Below, in pieces: positions 33,993-48,111 of a stretch of DNA of 64,000 nucleotides. This stretch comes from Terana coerulea (taxonomy: Eukaryota > Basidiomycota > Agaricomycetes > Polyporales > Phanerochaetaceae): assembly GCA_024811115.1 (NCBI GenBank), contig JAKOGH010000722.1:62001-126000 (forward strand). Reading direction: 5' to 3'. Position 1 is the stretch's first letter; each line of letters opens with the position of its first letter. The notes below the pieces were generated by a model. It searched no databases. It worked only from the letters and a program-made list of their open reading frames with translations, and was not told the origin of the DNA. The translations under genes and the position numbers were made by a program.

Positions 33993-36900
33993 TCACGAAG
34001 CATTCCCAGTCAATCCAGGGGGGAACCCAGCAAAATCCACTTGTTCTTGTATAGTTTGTCCACCCACGGCATACGATATCCGCAGCCGTAACCGCACATT
34101 TGCCTAACAAGCGCAAAAATGTCAGCTCTAAGTGACGCCACAAGTCGGTCGAACACAGCTACTCACGCCGACAGGAGCGATGACTCGCATCTGCTGCGTC
34201 TCCACCGCACCCGGCTGCACGTCCGGGCTCGACATCGGCAGCATCTGCAGCTGCTGCGACTTGGGCACCGCCGCCTGGAAGTTGAGCGCCGTCGCCGGCG
34301 TGCTGCCCGTCACCTGGAAGCGCGCGAGGATGTTCACGACGCCGGGCTTCAGCGCCGACGTCTGCGGCGTCAGCGATATCCGCAGCTCATTCTTGTCGTA
34401 TGCGGGGTAGGCCGTCAGCCGCGGCGCCGCCGGCTGGGCCTGCGGCGGCGGTGTCTGTGTTTGCGGCAGGCTGAACGCCGTCGCTGCGGCAGCGGCTGGT
34501 GGTGCTGGTGCCGCGGCAAAGGGCTGTTGTGGGGGCGCAGACGCGGCGGGGGAGTCGAAGAGTCCGAGGATGTCGTTGACCGTGCTCTTGCGTTCGGGGC
34601 GCGGCGGGGCCAGGTGCAGACGTGGAGGGTTCTGAGGAGCTGCCAAAGATCTCGGCAAGCAGGTCTTGGTTGCTTTGAACGGCGGAAGCGCCGTTCGGGA
34701 CGGGGGTGGCGGGGATATCGTCTCCAAGGAGATTGTCGTCTTTACTTGGTTGCAACGAACCAACAGGCTTGTTTTCACTCACTGCAGATACTTTTAGGAA
34801 GTCTGTTGGGAGGATTATGGAATAGTACTCACCGACACCAATCACAGTCTGCTTCAACTCCGGAGCAGGCATACGCTCCAGTACACCTGAGCGGATGTCG
34901 CCCAGGTTGTACAAGTTTGCGAATTCAACTGCACGCTGCTGAATCTCCAGCTCCGGGCTTGTGGCATATGTAGCGAGCAATGTTTGTATCTGTTCTTGCT
35001 GCGCTGGTGATGTGGTGGGTCTTGATGAGAGCTTAGTTAGGGCGGTGAGGACGAATTGACGGGCGAGGTAGTTTGCGTAAGGTGAGTCAAGGGTGGAGAT
35101 CAGTAGCTCCACGAGCTCCGCGTCCGAGACCTTGAGAAATATAAGGGTTACGGCTTGCAGCTACGGATACCTTGACTCACAGGTTTCGCTTGGTCTTCGT
35201 CGACCAGGCCACCCTCGAGGAGAATCTCGCTGTATTCACCAATGACCCAAGATGCAGCAAGGGTTAATGAGTCTTGCGACAAGTCTGCACGAAGAGCCGT
35301 ATACAGCTTTGATGCTGTGTATCCTTGAAGCTCCGGCGTATGTGCAACAAGACGGATAAATGCGGAAAGGATTTCCTCGCGTACGAAGTTACCAGCCTGT
35401 GCATATTGCATTGTAAGACAGTTCAAAGTTAACGAATAGGTAGAGAAGGCTCACAAGCTTCAGTACACGTAGGAATGTATCGATGTGCCACCGCTTGTTT
35501 GGCGCGAATCGCTCGGCAGCGAGACTGATCTGTGTGGTCATGCCCAATTTGAACTCGTCGTCCGCGACCTCCAGGAAAGCAAGAAGTTCGCGAATCAGGA
35601 TTCGAACATTGCTTTCGTTGATGAGCGCATAGGACAACTCCAGAGCACGCCGCCGAATGGAGATATCGCCGTCACGCAAACAGTCAAGAATAATGTTTCT
35701 GTGCCGCTGCACAGCGTTCGTGTCAATCGTGACAACCTTGTTGAGGGTATTCAAGGCAACGTAGCTATCCAACTCGTTATGAGCAGATAGCGACTTAGAT
35801 ATGACAGCATCGTACATACCGGATGTTATTGTCACGGTTTGTGAGGAATTTTCCGAGGATATTAATCGCCATGACTCGCAGGCCGCTATCGGCTTCAATC
35901 TCCAGAACTGTCATAACAGTCTCATAAAGAATGGAATTCCCGACATTCTTGCTGCCATCAGTATTCGTTGCAACCTAGAGAAGACGGTCAGTTCATATTT
36001 GTCTTTATGTGTTGAGTGTGAAGCGCACCTGAGCGAGAATATCATTCATCGTCTCACTTGCTTGAGCATCGCCCTTGCCGAGCAACCTGAGCAGTCGAAG
36101 AATTTTCACTTGAAGGAAGGGATCTGTGATGCCTGAGACGTCGTGCTCTGGGCTATACCCGGTAGTCACGAGGGCTTTGAGATGTCGGACAAGTAGTGGT
36201 ACAGCCTAAGAGGTTGTGAGGGTGACTCTTGAACGATGTTTGAGGTATACGCACATTCCGGAACTCTTCTAGACAGGCTGGATCGACCTGGACCATCTCA
36301 ATAACCATAGTAATTGCAGTGAGCAGAACACCATGGTTTCGGTCTGCGAGCAGATTCTTGGCCTTCGATACAAAGTGGTCGGCCAGCTCAGGCACTTTTC
36401 GTATAACTCTCAGAGCGCAAAGCGCAGCCTATGAGACCTTGCACTGTCAATTCACATACGGCAGCAAGAAGTAAATGACATGCCTTCTTCCGGATGTACG
36501 TGTTACTCGAGCCCAGCAACTTCTCGATCTCATTCGCCAAATCCCGCGACATTTCTTCCGAAGCAATATCCGCAAATGTACAGAGAGCCAAGCCGACGGC
36601 ATACATGTTCGTGTGGTTCATATCACTGCATTATAACGGTGAGCGCGCAGTATTATGAGGCGTGACCCACACTCACTTCTTCAAGGAGTTCGTGACGAGA
36701 GTAAGGACTTCCTGGCTTTCGTCCAAAAGCAGCATAATTCCCAAGTACCCTAGTCTCTTGTCTCCAAAACGGGGACTGGCTACGAGCTTGAGACATTCCA
36801 TCTGGCCGAAGTGTGCATCTGAGCCGAGCATGTGGATGTACAAGAGCTTTGCGACATTATTGTGTCTTGCGTACGAGTCTTCTTCTCTGAAGGAGGCTCG

Positions 36901-37099
36901 AATTGCTGCAGATTCTTGCTTGATGAGGGCTCGTTCGTCGGCGACGGTCTGCAAGTATAGCACATGAGATCATGCTGCCACCGAGGAGAAGGGTCGTACC
37001 TTGCAGGCTCGGATACCCTTGATCAGGGCTACAGCTTCCGGTTAGTGTACATTATATCTAAGCGATTGTACACGCACCCTTTAAGTTATGGTACACCAT
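33993..37099 (-). CDS. APL4: AP-1 clathrin adaptor subunit gamma
   Basis: Large subunit of the AP-1 complex that sorts cargo at the trans-Golgi and endosomes. The start is [20 protein letters not shown] (ATG at 37099), then [40 protein letters not shown] and [20 protein letters not shown], the classic adaptin trunk. Armadillo-like helices continue to about 34,850. A hinge rich in Ala, Pro and Gln follows, with [12 protein letters not shown], a possible clathrin-box-like segment. The gamma-ear ends with [20 protein letters not shown] and [14 protein letters not shown] (stop 33993-33995). In the hinge (34594-34605) the frame changes by one base in a GC-rich homopolymer context. Many short introns interrupt it; it is divergent from the forkhead gene. 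Confidence 0.93.
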
Positions 37100-37339
37100 G
37101 CCTGTTCACCGTCGTCTGCGGCGTGCTTGAGCTTGAGGTCGTGTACGGTTTCAGGATAATGTGTAAGCGCCCAAGCGACTGAGGCAGCGTCACGCCAGCC
37201 TCGTGACGGCATTGTGACGCAGCACCCTGCGCCGTATCACGTCCTCTCCTGGGCTGCAATTGAACTGCGAACTCGGCGCACATAGTCCACTCCTTCATCT
37301 CCGCCATTTTCTCTTCATTCTTCAACATCGTGGGCGACG
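37100..37339. promoter_or_regulatory. Divergent promoter, AP-1 gamma/forkhead
   Basis: These 240 bp separate the start codons of AP-1 gamma (-) and the forkhead factor (+). No clear core element was recognised. Confidence 0.4.
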
Positions 37340-40051
37340 ATGGCCGACCCACATGTTCCCCCTCTTCAGACTTCTCCTATCTCTTCACTCCTGCGAACGC
37401 TCGGTCTAACTCGTGAAGACCTCGTGTTGCACACGGAGCAAATGCGAGCATACTTATCTCAAGGCTCCAGCTCACAGCCAACCATGCCAACACCCGTCGA
37501 GACACGTACGCTGAGGAGATCGCGCACGGTATCCTTCTCAAGCTTTGCGAAAAGTACCCGGTCACCATCGCCGCCCAAGACTCCGGTCAAAGCCGAACCA
37601 GTTGAACATACACTTCCTGCGAGGCCGATGGATACCATGGAGATGGTCATGGAGCGCAAGAGCAGGCAGGCAAAGAAGGAGAAGCGGGGTGCGTCGATAT
37701 CTCCTACGAAAACCATCTGAAATTTTACGAAGGGTGCTCCTGTCTTTCCCACAGAATCGCAGTCCCACTCGCGAGACAGCCGACGCGTATCTCGAACAGC
37801 CAGTGTTACACCATCACGCAGAACTACTCCTGAAGTGAGCGCCACGCGTTAAAGCTTTATGGCCAACTGTTGACACGCGAGCTATGCTACAGATACCACC
37901 AGGAACCCCCATCACTACAAGTATTACAGTGAGCGGGTAATTGGGGAAGCGTCTACCTCCCAACTACCGTTGGTGAGTGATACTGTGGCCTTCAGAGACA
38001 GTATATACTCAATCGCTGTAGAACGCTACAAGCATGTCACCGGAGACACCGCGCAGGTCGTTGCGCTCCGGCGGTCCATTCAAAGTACCAGACGGGCGAC
38101 CACCGAAGACCCCAGTCAATCGCCGTATTTCCACACAGCCGTCTTCCTCTCATAGTGCATCTACACCGCAGTCGAGTCCCGCTCGCATTGTCAACATCGT
38201 ATCCTCTCCTGGACCAATGAGGGATATCGACGATGAAGAGGATGAATTAGATGATCTACCGTACACATTACCACCAGGACCATATTCAACTCAGAAGCCC
38301 GATTTTTCCTATGCAGCGCTTATCGGACAGGCAATCCTGTCCTCGCCAGAGCACCGACTGACGCTACAGGACATTTATGAATGGATCACAACCGTATACC
38401 CATATTACACCCGTGGCGAGCAAACTTGGATGAACTCAATACGGCACTCCCTTAGCACAATGGCCGTCTTTCGGAAGGTGACTCGCGGGCGGAACGAAGG
38501 CAAGAGTTTATGGGCTATCTGGGACTGTGATCTTCCATGCTTTACCAACGGCGGATTCAGGAAATCGCTATGTGCTGACATGGTCAAGACAAAGCCACCT
38601 GCTGCTAAGCCCGGTGCCAAGAGGAAGATCATGGAGGATACCTTACTACCGCGGGATTCCAAGAAACGTCGGAGATCGACCATGAAGGATGAGGCAGATG
38701 GACGATTCGCGTCGTTTCCGTCCATGTACTCCGCCCCGGTGTTGCCGCCGTTCTATGCCCCAACAATGTACTCCAGCACACAACAGCAGCCATACTATCA
38801 ACCCTATATTCCGCCGCCGCCTCCGCCGCCAGTGTCTGCCGAAATGCTATTTCCGCCCCTGCCGCCGACATCTGCGTACCGTCGCGCGATGTCACAGTCT
38901 GCGCCCACGTCTGCGATGCCGTCAAGAGCAGGTTCTGTAGAGACTGGTCCTCCTGACACCGCATCGAGCGCTGCACGTACACAGTCACCTGAACCGCTGC
39001 ATCCGCTATCTCCTGCGAGGAAGCTCCTGCCGTCGTCCTCTTCTTCTATTCCTGAACTGTCTTCCTCATCCAGCTCGGTGTCAAGTCCACCTTTGTCCTC
39101 TGTAGGAAGCTCGTCGAGTGTCAGCGGGACGGGACATCCGAAAACCCCTGGTCCTGCGGTAATCGATTCAGAAGATGAAGTCGATCGGCTCACCGCTCAA
39201 TGGCTGGCATCTCCTGGAACTATTGATGCCCTTCATGCCAACAACACATTGCATGGGAAAGGCAAAGGGAGCACTGTAAAGAAGGTACCGCACCTCACTG
39301 ACTCGATAAGCCGTTCTGAGGCTAACGTATGTGTAGGCTTTCCCATTTGTGATACCGGCATACCCTGCATCTCCCACTTCGGTTGGGCGTCGAGCGGCCA
39401 AGGGGAAAGAGCGTATGCGCTCCCCAAGCCCTATGCTCATGTATCCCGTGGACTCTGTGTCTCCTTCTCAACCTGGCCGTCTGTCTACGCCACCAGCCCG
39501 GTTGTGCACGCCGCCCCGCAAGCGTACGGCATCGGACACCAACCCTCTGCAACTTTCTCCTCAACGGACACCCATATCTCACCGCGGTCTACATATGAGC
39601 CCTTCGCCCAGCCTCGCTCACTACAAGTCGCACCTGGACCCTCCAGCGCCAGCGGTGTTTTCACCGCAAGCACCGCTTCTCTCTGGAATGGTCCCGCCAG
39701 ACGACAAGGACAGCTCGCTGACTCCTGCCCAACCCGGAGTTGCTCAGGACACCGCGGAAGCGCACGACGCCGAGCAAGCCTCGGAGCGGCGGCTTCTCGC
39801 CATTTGCACCCATGACGCCGAAGCGCACGATGTTCGGCGCGTCCGACTCGCCGTTCCGAACGCCGTCATCGCATATACTCGATCCCTTCAACCCAGGTTC
39901 TTTGATCGACGAGGAGCTCCGCCTTGGGGCGCAGGAACATGCGCGCCTTTTGGAGAGCCCTGGGGACACTCTCTTCGGGACGCGGTCTGGTGGAGGACTC
40001 TTTGGCAGCCCCGGTATACCGAGCCCATCGCGGTGGGATCGATATTGGTAA
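37340..40051 (+). CDS. Forkhead transcription factor
   Basis: Nuclear winged-helix regulator. Exon 1 reads MADPHVPPLQTSPISSLLRT (ATG 37340) and has a basic, Ser-rich segment (RTLRRSRTVSFSSFAKSTRS). Small exons lead to TPRRSLRSGGPFKVPDGRPP. The forkhead domain is at about 38,300-38,560: KPDFSYAALIGQAILSSPEH, LTLQDIYEWITTVYPYYTRG, WMNSIRHSLSTMAVFRKVTR and GKSLWAIWD. A basic segment (PRDSKKRRRST) and a long Pro/Ser-rich part follow. The conserved tail TPRKRTTPSKPRSGGFSPFA and MTPKRTMFGASDSPFRTPSS has phospho-site character and ends SRWDRYW (stop 40049-40051). The tail is one base out of frame with the preceding exon at 39726-39735 (CCC run). An Hcm1-like or cell-cycle role is possible but unproven. 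Confidence 0.88.
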
Positions 40052-40846
40052 GACCTTTCCGTGTTGAATTTTTGTTCTCTGCTCTATTATGCAGCCCATA
40101 CTCGCTTGGTTCTTGATCCGCCCCTATATATTAGTCTCCCTCCTCGCGTTCCCTTCATTCGCTTCCTTTTTCATCACCTTCAGCCGTTCCATCTTTCGCT
40201 AGGGATACCTTACTTTGCCTGGGACAGCTCATACTTTCCCTCAACGACTCTTACAACTCTCCATTCACATGCAATGTCTCGACTCTCTGTCCCTTGTTTT
40301 CGATGCACCCCCTCTCTCGCTATGTCCCGCTTGTTTGTTGCTCCGCATAATGGCTACCTGTACCGTCCCCACGTTGACGCTTTTGTATCCGCTCCTGTGT
40401 TACCCTTAGTGTTGCATCTGTCCGACAGTTGTAGTTCGCTATTTCATCATATTATCATCCAGTCCGAATAGCCAGTGTTCAGACGTTCACACTTGCCGAC
40501 TAGTCTCTCCTCGTATTCTATTATATATGAACATTGTTCGTGACCCCACTGCTGCTCATGATGCCTGTAGCTTGAGTTGTATCATATGTATAGGCCCGGT
40601 TCTGCTCCAGAAGGTGTTGCTCGAGGTGAGCTAGTACCCGTGCGCGCTTGCCACCTTCAATTCCCTAGAATTGTCCCACTTTGAGGCGTGCGAAACGCTT
40701 CCAGATTCAGTAATTCAGAGATAAGAGACTCAACCGCTAGATTACTTACAAATCCCGACAAGCTCACCTCTTTCACTCGTACTGTCATCTTGCTTCCGAT
40801 TTTCTGCATTGTAGCTCATTCCTTGGACTTCAGTGGACTTCTCAGT
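40052..40846. other. Intergenic region between forkhead gene and NBP35
   Basis: About 800 bp holding the 3' untranslated region of the forkhead gene and the NBP35 promoter. It is strikingly pyrimidine-rich on the plus strand from 40,130 to 40,450, with long open frames rich in Leu, Ser and Pro that I take as compositional artefacts. Confidence 0.4.
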
Positions 40847-41983
40847 ATGCTCGCTGTTCAGCCACCTGCAGCTCTCCCGGACGCTCTCTCGGTACCGTCA
40901 AATGCACCGGAACACTGTCCCGTACGTACTTGTTGAATTACCTTGAAAGAGTCCGGAGTCAAACTGACTTAATGACCAGGGCACTGAATCAGAGCTTGCA
41001 GGAAAGGCCGACGCATGTGCAGGCTGCGCGAATCAGGACATATGCGCCTCAGGAGTCACAAAGGGCCCTGATCCAGCCTTACCATTTGTGCGCGCGCGGA
41101 TGTCTACCGTGAAACACAAGATCCTCGTCTTGTCGGGGAAAGGTGGTGTCGGAAAGTCAACATTTACCGCGCAGCTTGGATGGGCATTTGCCGCAGACGA
41201 GGATTCTCAGGTACGCCCTTTCTCGAAACGCACGCGGGTAGAAGACTGACAGGTGCGTAGACTGGTATCATGGACGTTGATATATGCGGCCCTTCAATAC
41301 CCACCATTCTTGGCATAGCATCAGAACAGGTGCATTCGTCGTCGTCAGGCTGGTCTCCGGTCTACGTGCAAGACAACCTTGGCGTCATGTCCGTCGGATT
41401 CATGCTTCCCTCCGCGAAGGACGCCGTCATGTGGAGAGGACCGAAGAAGAACGGGCTCATCTCCCAATTCCTGAAGGACGTCGACTGGGGCAACCTTGAT
41501 TACCTCCTCGTTGACACGCCTCCAGGCACTTCCGACGAACATCTTAGTATTGTCTCGTACCTCCGTGAGAGCGGTATTGACGGCGCAGTAGTCATCACAA
41601 CACCGCAAGAGGTCGCGCTGCAAGACGTCCGTAGGGAGATTGACTTTTGCCGTAAAGTGGGGATCAGGGTGCTGGGCCTGGTGGAGAACATGTCGGGATT
41701 CGTCTGCCCGAGCTGCAAGACTGAGTCGCAGATATTTAAGCCGAGCACGGGCGGAGGCAAGCGACTTGCGGAAGACATGAAGGTGCCGTTCCTCGGTGCT
41801 GTACCACTGGACCCGCGGATAGGGAAGAGCGCAGACTATGGTGTCAGCTTTTTGGACGAATACCCGGATAGTCCAGCGACCACTGCCTATCTGGACATCA
41901 TCGAGAGTGTGTTGCCATTTACTGTCATCTCCGCACAAACCTCATTATTGTCCGCAGAAATCAAAGAGCAGCTGGAAGATTGA
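40847..41983 (+). CDS. NBP35: Cytosolic Fe-S cluster assembly scaffold Nbp35
   Basis: P-loop scaffold of the cytosolic iron-sulfur assembly pathway, acting with Cfd1. The start is [20 protein letters not shown] (ATG 40847). The N-terminal ferredoxin-like cysteine cluster is EHCP, spliced to [16 protein letters not shown], matching C-x(n)-C-x2-C-x5-C, which separates Nbp35 from Cfd1. The deviant Walker A is [66 protein letters not shown] (the C-terminal CxxC that bridges the cluster) and [14 protein letters not shown] follow. Three exons join in frame, the stop is at 41981-41983, and no defect is seen. Confidence 0.95.
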
Positions 41984-42166
41984 GAATTTACATTTCACGC
42001 ATGTCACCAGGATTATGTATCCATAGTACATTCATTTGTAGCATCTACACCATGCGGGATATAATACAAGACCCAATGCCGGCCATGTCTATGTGTAAGG
42101 TAGTCTATCGCATTCTAGATGTGCACACTAGCGTCCATGAACCCCTTCTGAGCGTTGCGCTCCCCA

Positions 42167-44831
<2,665 letters not shown>

Positions 44832-45341
44832 TGGTGTAGAGAGCTGACGGTTTGTGTCAAGGGGTAGACTTCAGGGAGTTACTCCTGGCAGGACAGGCCG
44901 CAGGGGTCGAGGTAAGCAGACTTGATTGTAAATTTATCAACTTCGGGCGGTGAGAGACTCGGGAAGATACACGTAAATGGCCTGGTTAGCGGATGTGCCG
45001 ATATCAGACAACGATTAGCGGGGTGGTAGAAAGTCGAGTGCTAGTCGGGGATAGGCAGGTATGACGCAGCGTAAGGAGCGGTAACAGATTAGATAACAAA
45101 GTCTGATAATCTAAATTGAATACGCATTATGATCTACAGAGGGTCGTATAGAGGCGACGGTCAGCCTATTCTACAATGCATATACATGCAGCTACTGATT
45201 CTTGGCAGGGCGAGGTACAGCAATATGTGAGTACAAGAGTAAAAGATAACGGGAGAAAAGGGCGAGTGATATGCGATAGACAGGGGAAGGTAGCGGCGGG
45301 TATCATGGCAAAGGGTATCAGATGCGGACGAAAGAACGATA
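44832..45341. other. Intergenic region upstream of the MAP kinase
   Basis: About 510 bp between the SGF73 stop and the MAP kinase start, both on the minus strand. AT-richer from 44,920 to 45,140. Nothing specific was recognised. Confidence 0.4.
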
Positions 45342-46650
45342 TCAGAGTAGCTGTCGGGGTGTAGGCACGACGCCAGGCGTGGCATGGTTGCGACCGGACA
45401 TGAGGGCCAGGGACAGCAGGTCCCTGCATGTCCGCAGGCGTTCACGCCGCGCAACGAACCATGACCCAGCATCGGAAGGGACAGCCAAAGGCACGCCCAT
45501 AAGACACTTGTCTTGAGCATGCCGCACGGCAGTGACGAGGTTGTCGAGCTCGGTGTCTGAGTCGACATCTTCTAGGTCGTAGGTATCCTCGCCGATTTTG
45601 GCAGGGACGGCCGAGGTGACCGCTCCCGCCGCATTCGCCGCACTGCCCGCTGCAGCGCTCTTCTTCTTCTTCGTACTTGTGCCGCCCGTCCCTCCAGCCT
45701 TCTTGGCCGTCAGGTCAACACCGGCAGCCGCTGCTGCTTCAGCGGCAAGCCTCTTCTTCTCCGCCTTCTCCTTTTCCTTCCGGTCCTTCCTCTCGGCCTT
45801 AGACTCTCGTTTGACGGGCTCGACAAAGTTGGGGTTGTGTTCGCGGTTCCAGTCGAGTAGCAGGTCGTCGTATGGACGTGAACGGCCCAGAACGGCACGT
45901 TTGGCACCCATCGAATGGGACTTGCACGTCAGTGAGCGTGAGCACTGGAGGTTCTTGTCGTTAATGACCCCGCATTGGCGGTCGAGATCCACGGGACCTT
46001 TCGCCCGGCCCTTTGTAACCTTTGTCATCGGTTTCTTCTTCTTGGGCGCAGAGGGGTCCTCCGGAGGTGGTTCATCCTCCTCTGCTTTGCGTTTCTTGCC
46101 ATTCACTGCGAGAGCCATTAGCTTCAAACAGAGCACCATGATCTGGGGGCGCCCACCTACTACCTCGACCTTGTCCTTCCCACCCTTCTTGGTTCCATTC
46201 CTGGCCTTCATACATTGGTCTAGGCTGTTTGAGCAAACCCATCTATTGTCCGAGCACATCCTGCTCACCGGCGTGCTCCGCCATGGCACTACGCAGCACC
46301 GGCTTTTCGCAGTCTCTGCATTTGACAATGCCGACCGTCGACTTCAGCGGCGATGCCCCAAACACCTTCATGTCGCGCGCCGATAGCCATTGCGTAGGTG
46401 GCGACGGCGGGTCTGTATGGCCCTCCGGAGCCTGTGGTGAACTTGGGACGTCATCCCAAGAGAAACGTGGACTAGGATCCGGTGTAGAGCTTCCTCGCAA
46501 CTTGAGAGTCATGGTCTCTTGGGCATGGAACTGTTCAACGTGATGACCGACGGTTGGAGTCGAGCGACAATGGTCGTAGATGGGCGCTACGCGGCCGCCA
46601 TCAATGATGCTATCAAGCTCAGCCGGCCGCGGTAGCAAAGTCGTCGGCAT
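45342..46650 (-). CDS. SGF73: SAGA subunit Sgf73 (ataxin-7 like, SCA7 domain)
   Basis: Subunit that anchors the deubiquitinase module to SAGA. A first exon (MPTTLLPRPAELDSIIDGGR, ATG at 46650; alternative start MTLKLRGSSTPD at 46512) ends in VKCRDCEKPVLRSAMAEHAG, the N-terminal zinc-finger part. Later exons give CMKARNGTKKGGKDK, GKKRKAEEDEPPPED and the SCA7 domain: DLDRQCGVINDKNLQCSRSL, TCKSHSMGAKRAVLG and RPYDDLLLDWNREHNP. A charged coiled region and an Ala/Lys-rich linker precede a C-terminal block (DTELDNLVTAVRHAQDKCLM). The stop is at 45342-45344. Exon phase fails at the zinc-finger junction (about 46,225-46,255), where the expected last Cys should lie, possibly another indel. Identification by the SCA7 block is firm. 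Confidence 0.88.
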
Positions 46651-46808
46651 TCAGGAAAGTAGTCTCCCCAGGTAACTTAGAGTAGACAGACTTGGATTGG
46701 GGGGACGGTCGTCTGTCTGACCAGGAAGTAGCACAGAACACAGCAGTATAGACTAAATTAGATGAGCATTATTCTACGCGAGATGTCCATATGTGAGTGC
46801 TCAAGCGC

Positions 46809-47737
46809 TCAAGCCTTCACAGTGAAAGTGGCGCTGTTGTGGCCCCATGCGCCAACTGGTACGGACATCTCATCAGTCGGAGGGAAACAAGTTTGGCGAG
46901 GACAGCTTACGCATGACGGTGTACTTGCCGCCTCGGACTTGGGGAACTTCGACATCGACACCACCGGTCTTGGCGTCCAAGTTTTTGGCGAGCCTGGCTA
47001 CAAACAGGCTGCTGCCGGAGGATGACTGCGTGTACAAGTCTGCATATTGCAACTGCGCCGCATTTGCCGGGACAGAGGACGCATCCCTTTCATAGCAAAA
47101 GGTATCAGCATCGCTCTATGATACGTTGTGGCGAAATAGTCCAGCTTACCAGGTAATTTTGACCTTGGCACCTACGGTCCACACAGTGTTGGTGTCTATA
47201 CCAGTAATAGTCGGCAGATAGGCAACAGCTGTCTGCGCAATATCAAACGCAGCACTGGCAGTGGTTCCAACTGGTTCAATCAGAGGAATTAAAAAGATGG
47301 GAGTCGGCTGAGAAAAAGGTACCTACTCTTCACGAAGTAGGAGCCGGCGGTCACTTGAGGAACAGTGAATCCGACGCTGCCAGCGTGCGAGTCAAAATCC
47401 TTGGAGAGACTGGCGACGATAGTGTTCTTATCGTTTGAAGAGTACAGATCGACGGAATCAAAGTTTGCGAGAGTGTTAGGAAGCTTTTGCGTGTCCCTGC
47501 AGATCTCATAGTTGAGACTCGGAAACCCGAGAGTATTAGCTCTGTCGACAGTGCCTGCACTCACCAGGTCACAACAGCGTCCGTGCCGACGCTCCAGACA
47601 GTGTTCGCGTCTGGAGAGGCGATAGACGGGCTGTAGTCTCCGGCACGCGCTGCCAGTGCGATGGACGCCGCGGACACGCCGGCAGCATTGCCCAAGGCGA
47701 GGGTGATGGTAAGGAATGTGGTAAAGAACGACAGCAT
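46809..47737 (-). CDS. Secreted Kre9/Knh-like protein with two repeats
   Basis: Predicted secreted or cell-wall protein. The start MLSFFTTFLTITLALGNAAG (ATG at 47737) is a typical signal peptide with a likely cleavage site after GVSA. Two copies of the Kre9/Knh beta-sandwich repeat follow: one opening PDANTVWSVGTDAVVTW, one opening GIDTNTVWTVGAKVKITW; each continues with a strand like LYSSNDKNTIVASLSKDF or LYTQSSSGSSLFVARLAKNL and ends VPQV. There is no Ser/Thr-rich GPI tail; the last exon would read VPVGAWGHNSATFTVKA (stop 46809-46811), but its phase is off by one base at the last intron (about 46,870-46,900). The function is probably in wall glucan or mannoprotein organisation, by analogy only. 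Confidence 0.75.
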
Positions 47738-48111
47738 GGCTATATTGCCAGAAATTAGAGAGAGCAAGCAGAACAGGGGATGATGACAGTCAAGACTAAA
47801 GTGCACTGTGGAGACGTGTCTCAAGAGTTTATAACGTGCATCGGCTAGAATGATGGGTCCGACCGCGTACCTCATGGCACCGACTCCCCAAGACCACCAT
47901 CAATGCGCTGCTCTACACATCGCCCGCAGAATGGGGGAATACTTATATGGAATGTGAGCGAGCCTTGTGATAGTTCGAGAGTTCTACTACAGGATATACG
48001 GGAGACGACTAGGAACTACACGAGTATTGCGAAGCGACAAACAGCAAAACAGCTTCTTAGGTACATTACAAAACGAGTTGGATGCGAAAACGGACGTCTC
48101 CACGAGTCCCT
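47738..48111. promoter_or_regulatory. Upstream region of the Kre9-like gene with TATA-like element
   Basis: About 370 bp between the PAT1 stop and the Kre9-like start. On the minus strand a TTATAAA element lies at 47828-47834, some 95 bases before the start codon, a plausible core promoter for a highly expressed wall protein. Confidence 0.5.

Noticed and set aside
40061..40471. Leu/Ser/Pro-rich frame after the forkhead gene
   Set aside because: The composition follows from a pyrimidine-rich 3' untranslated region; no signal peptide or family motif.
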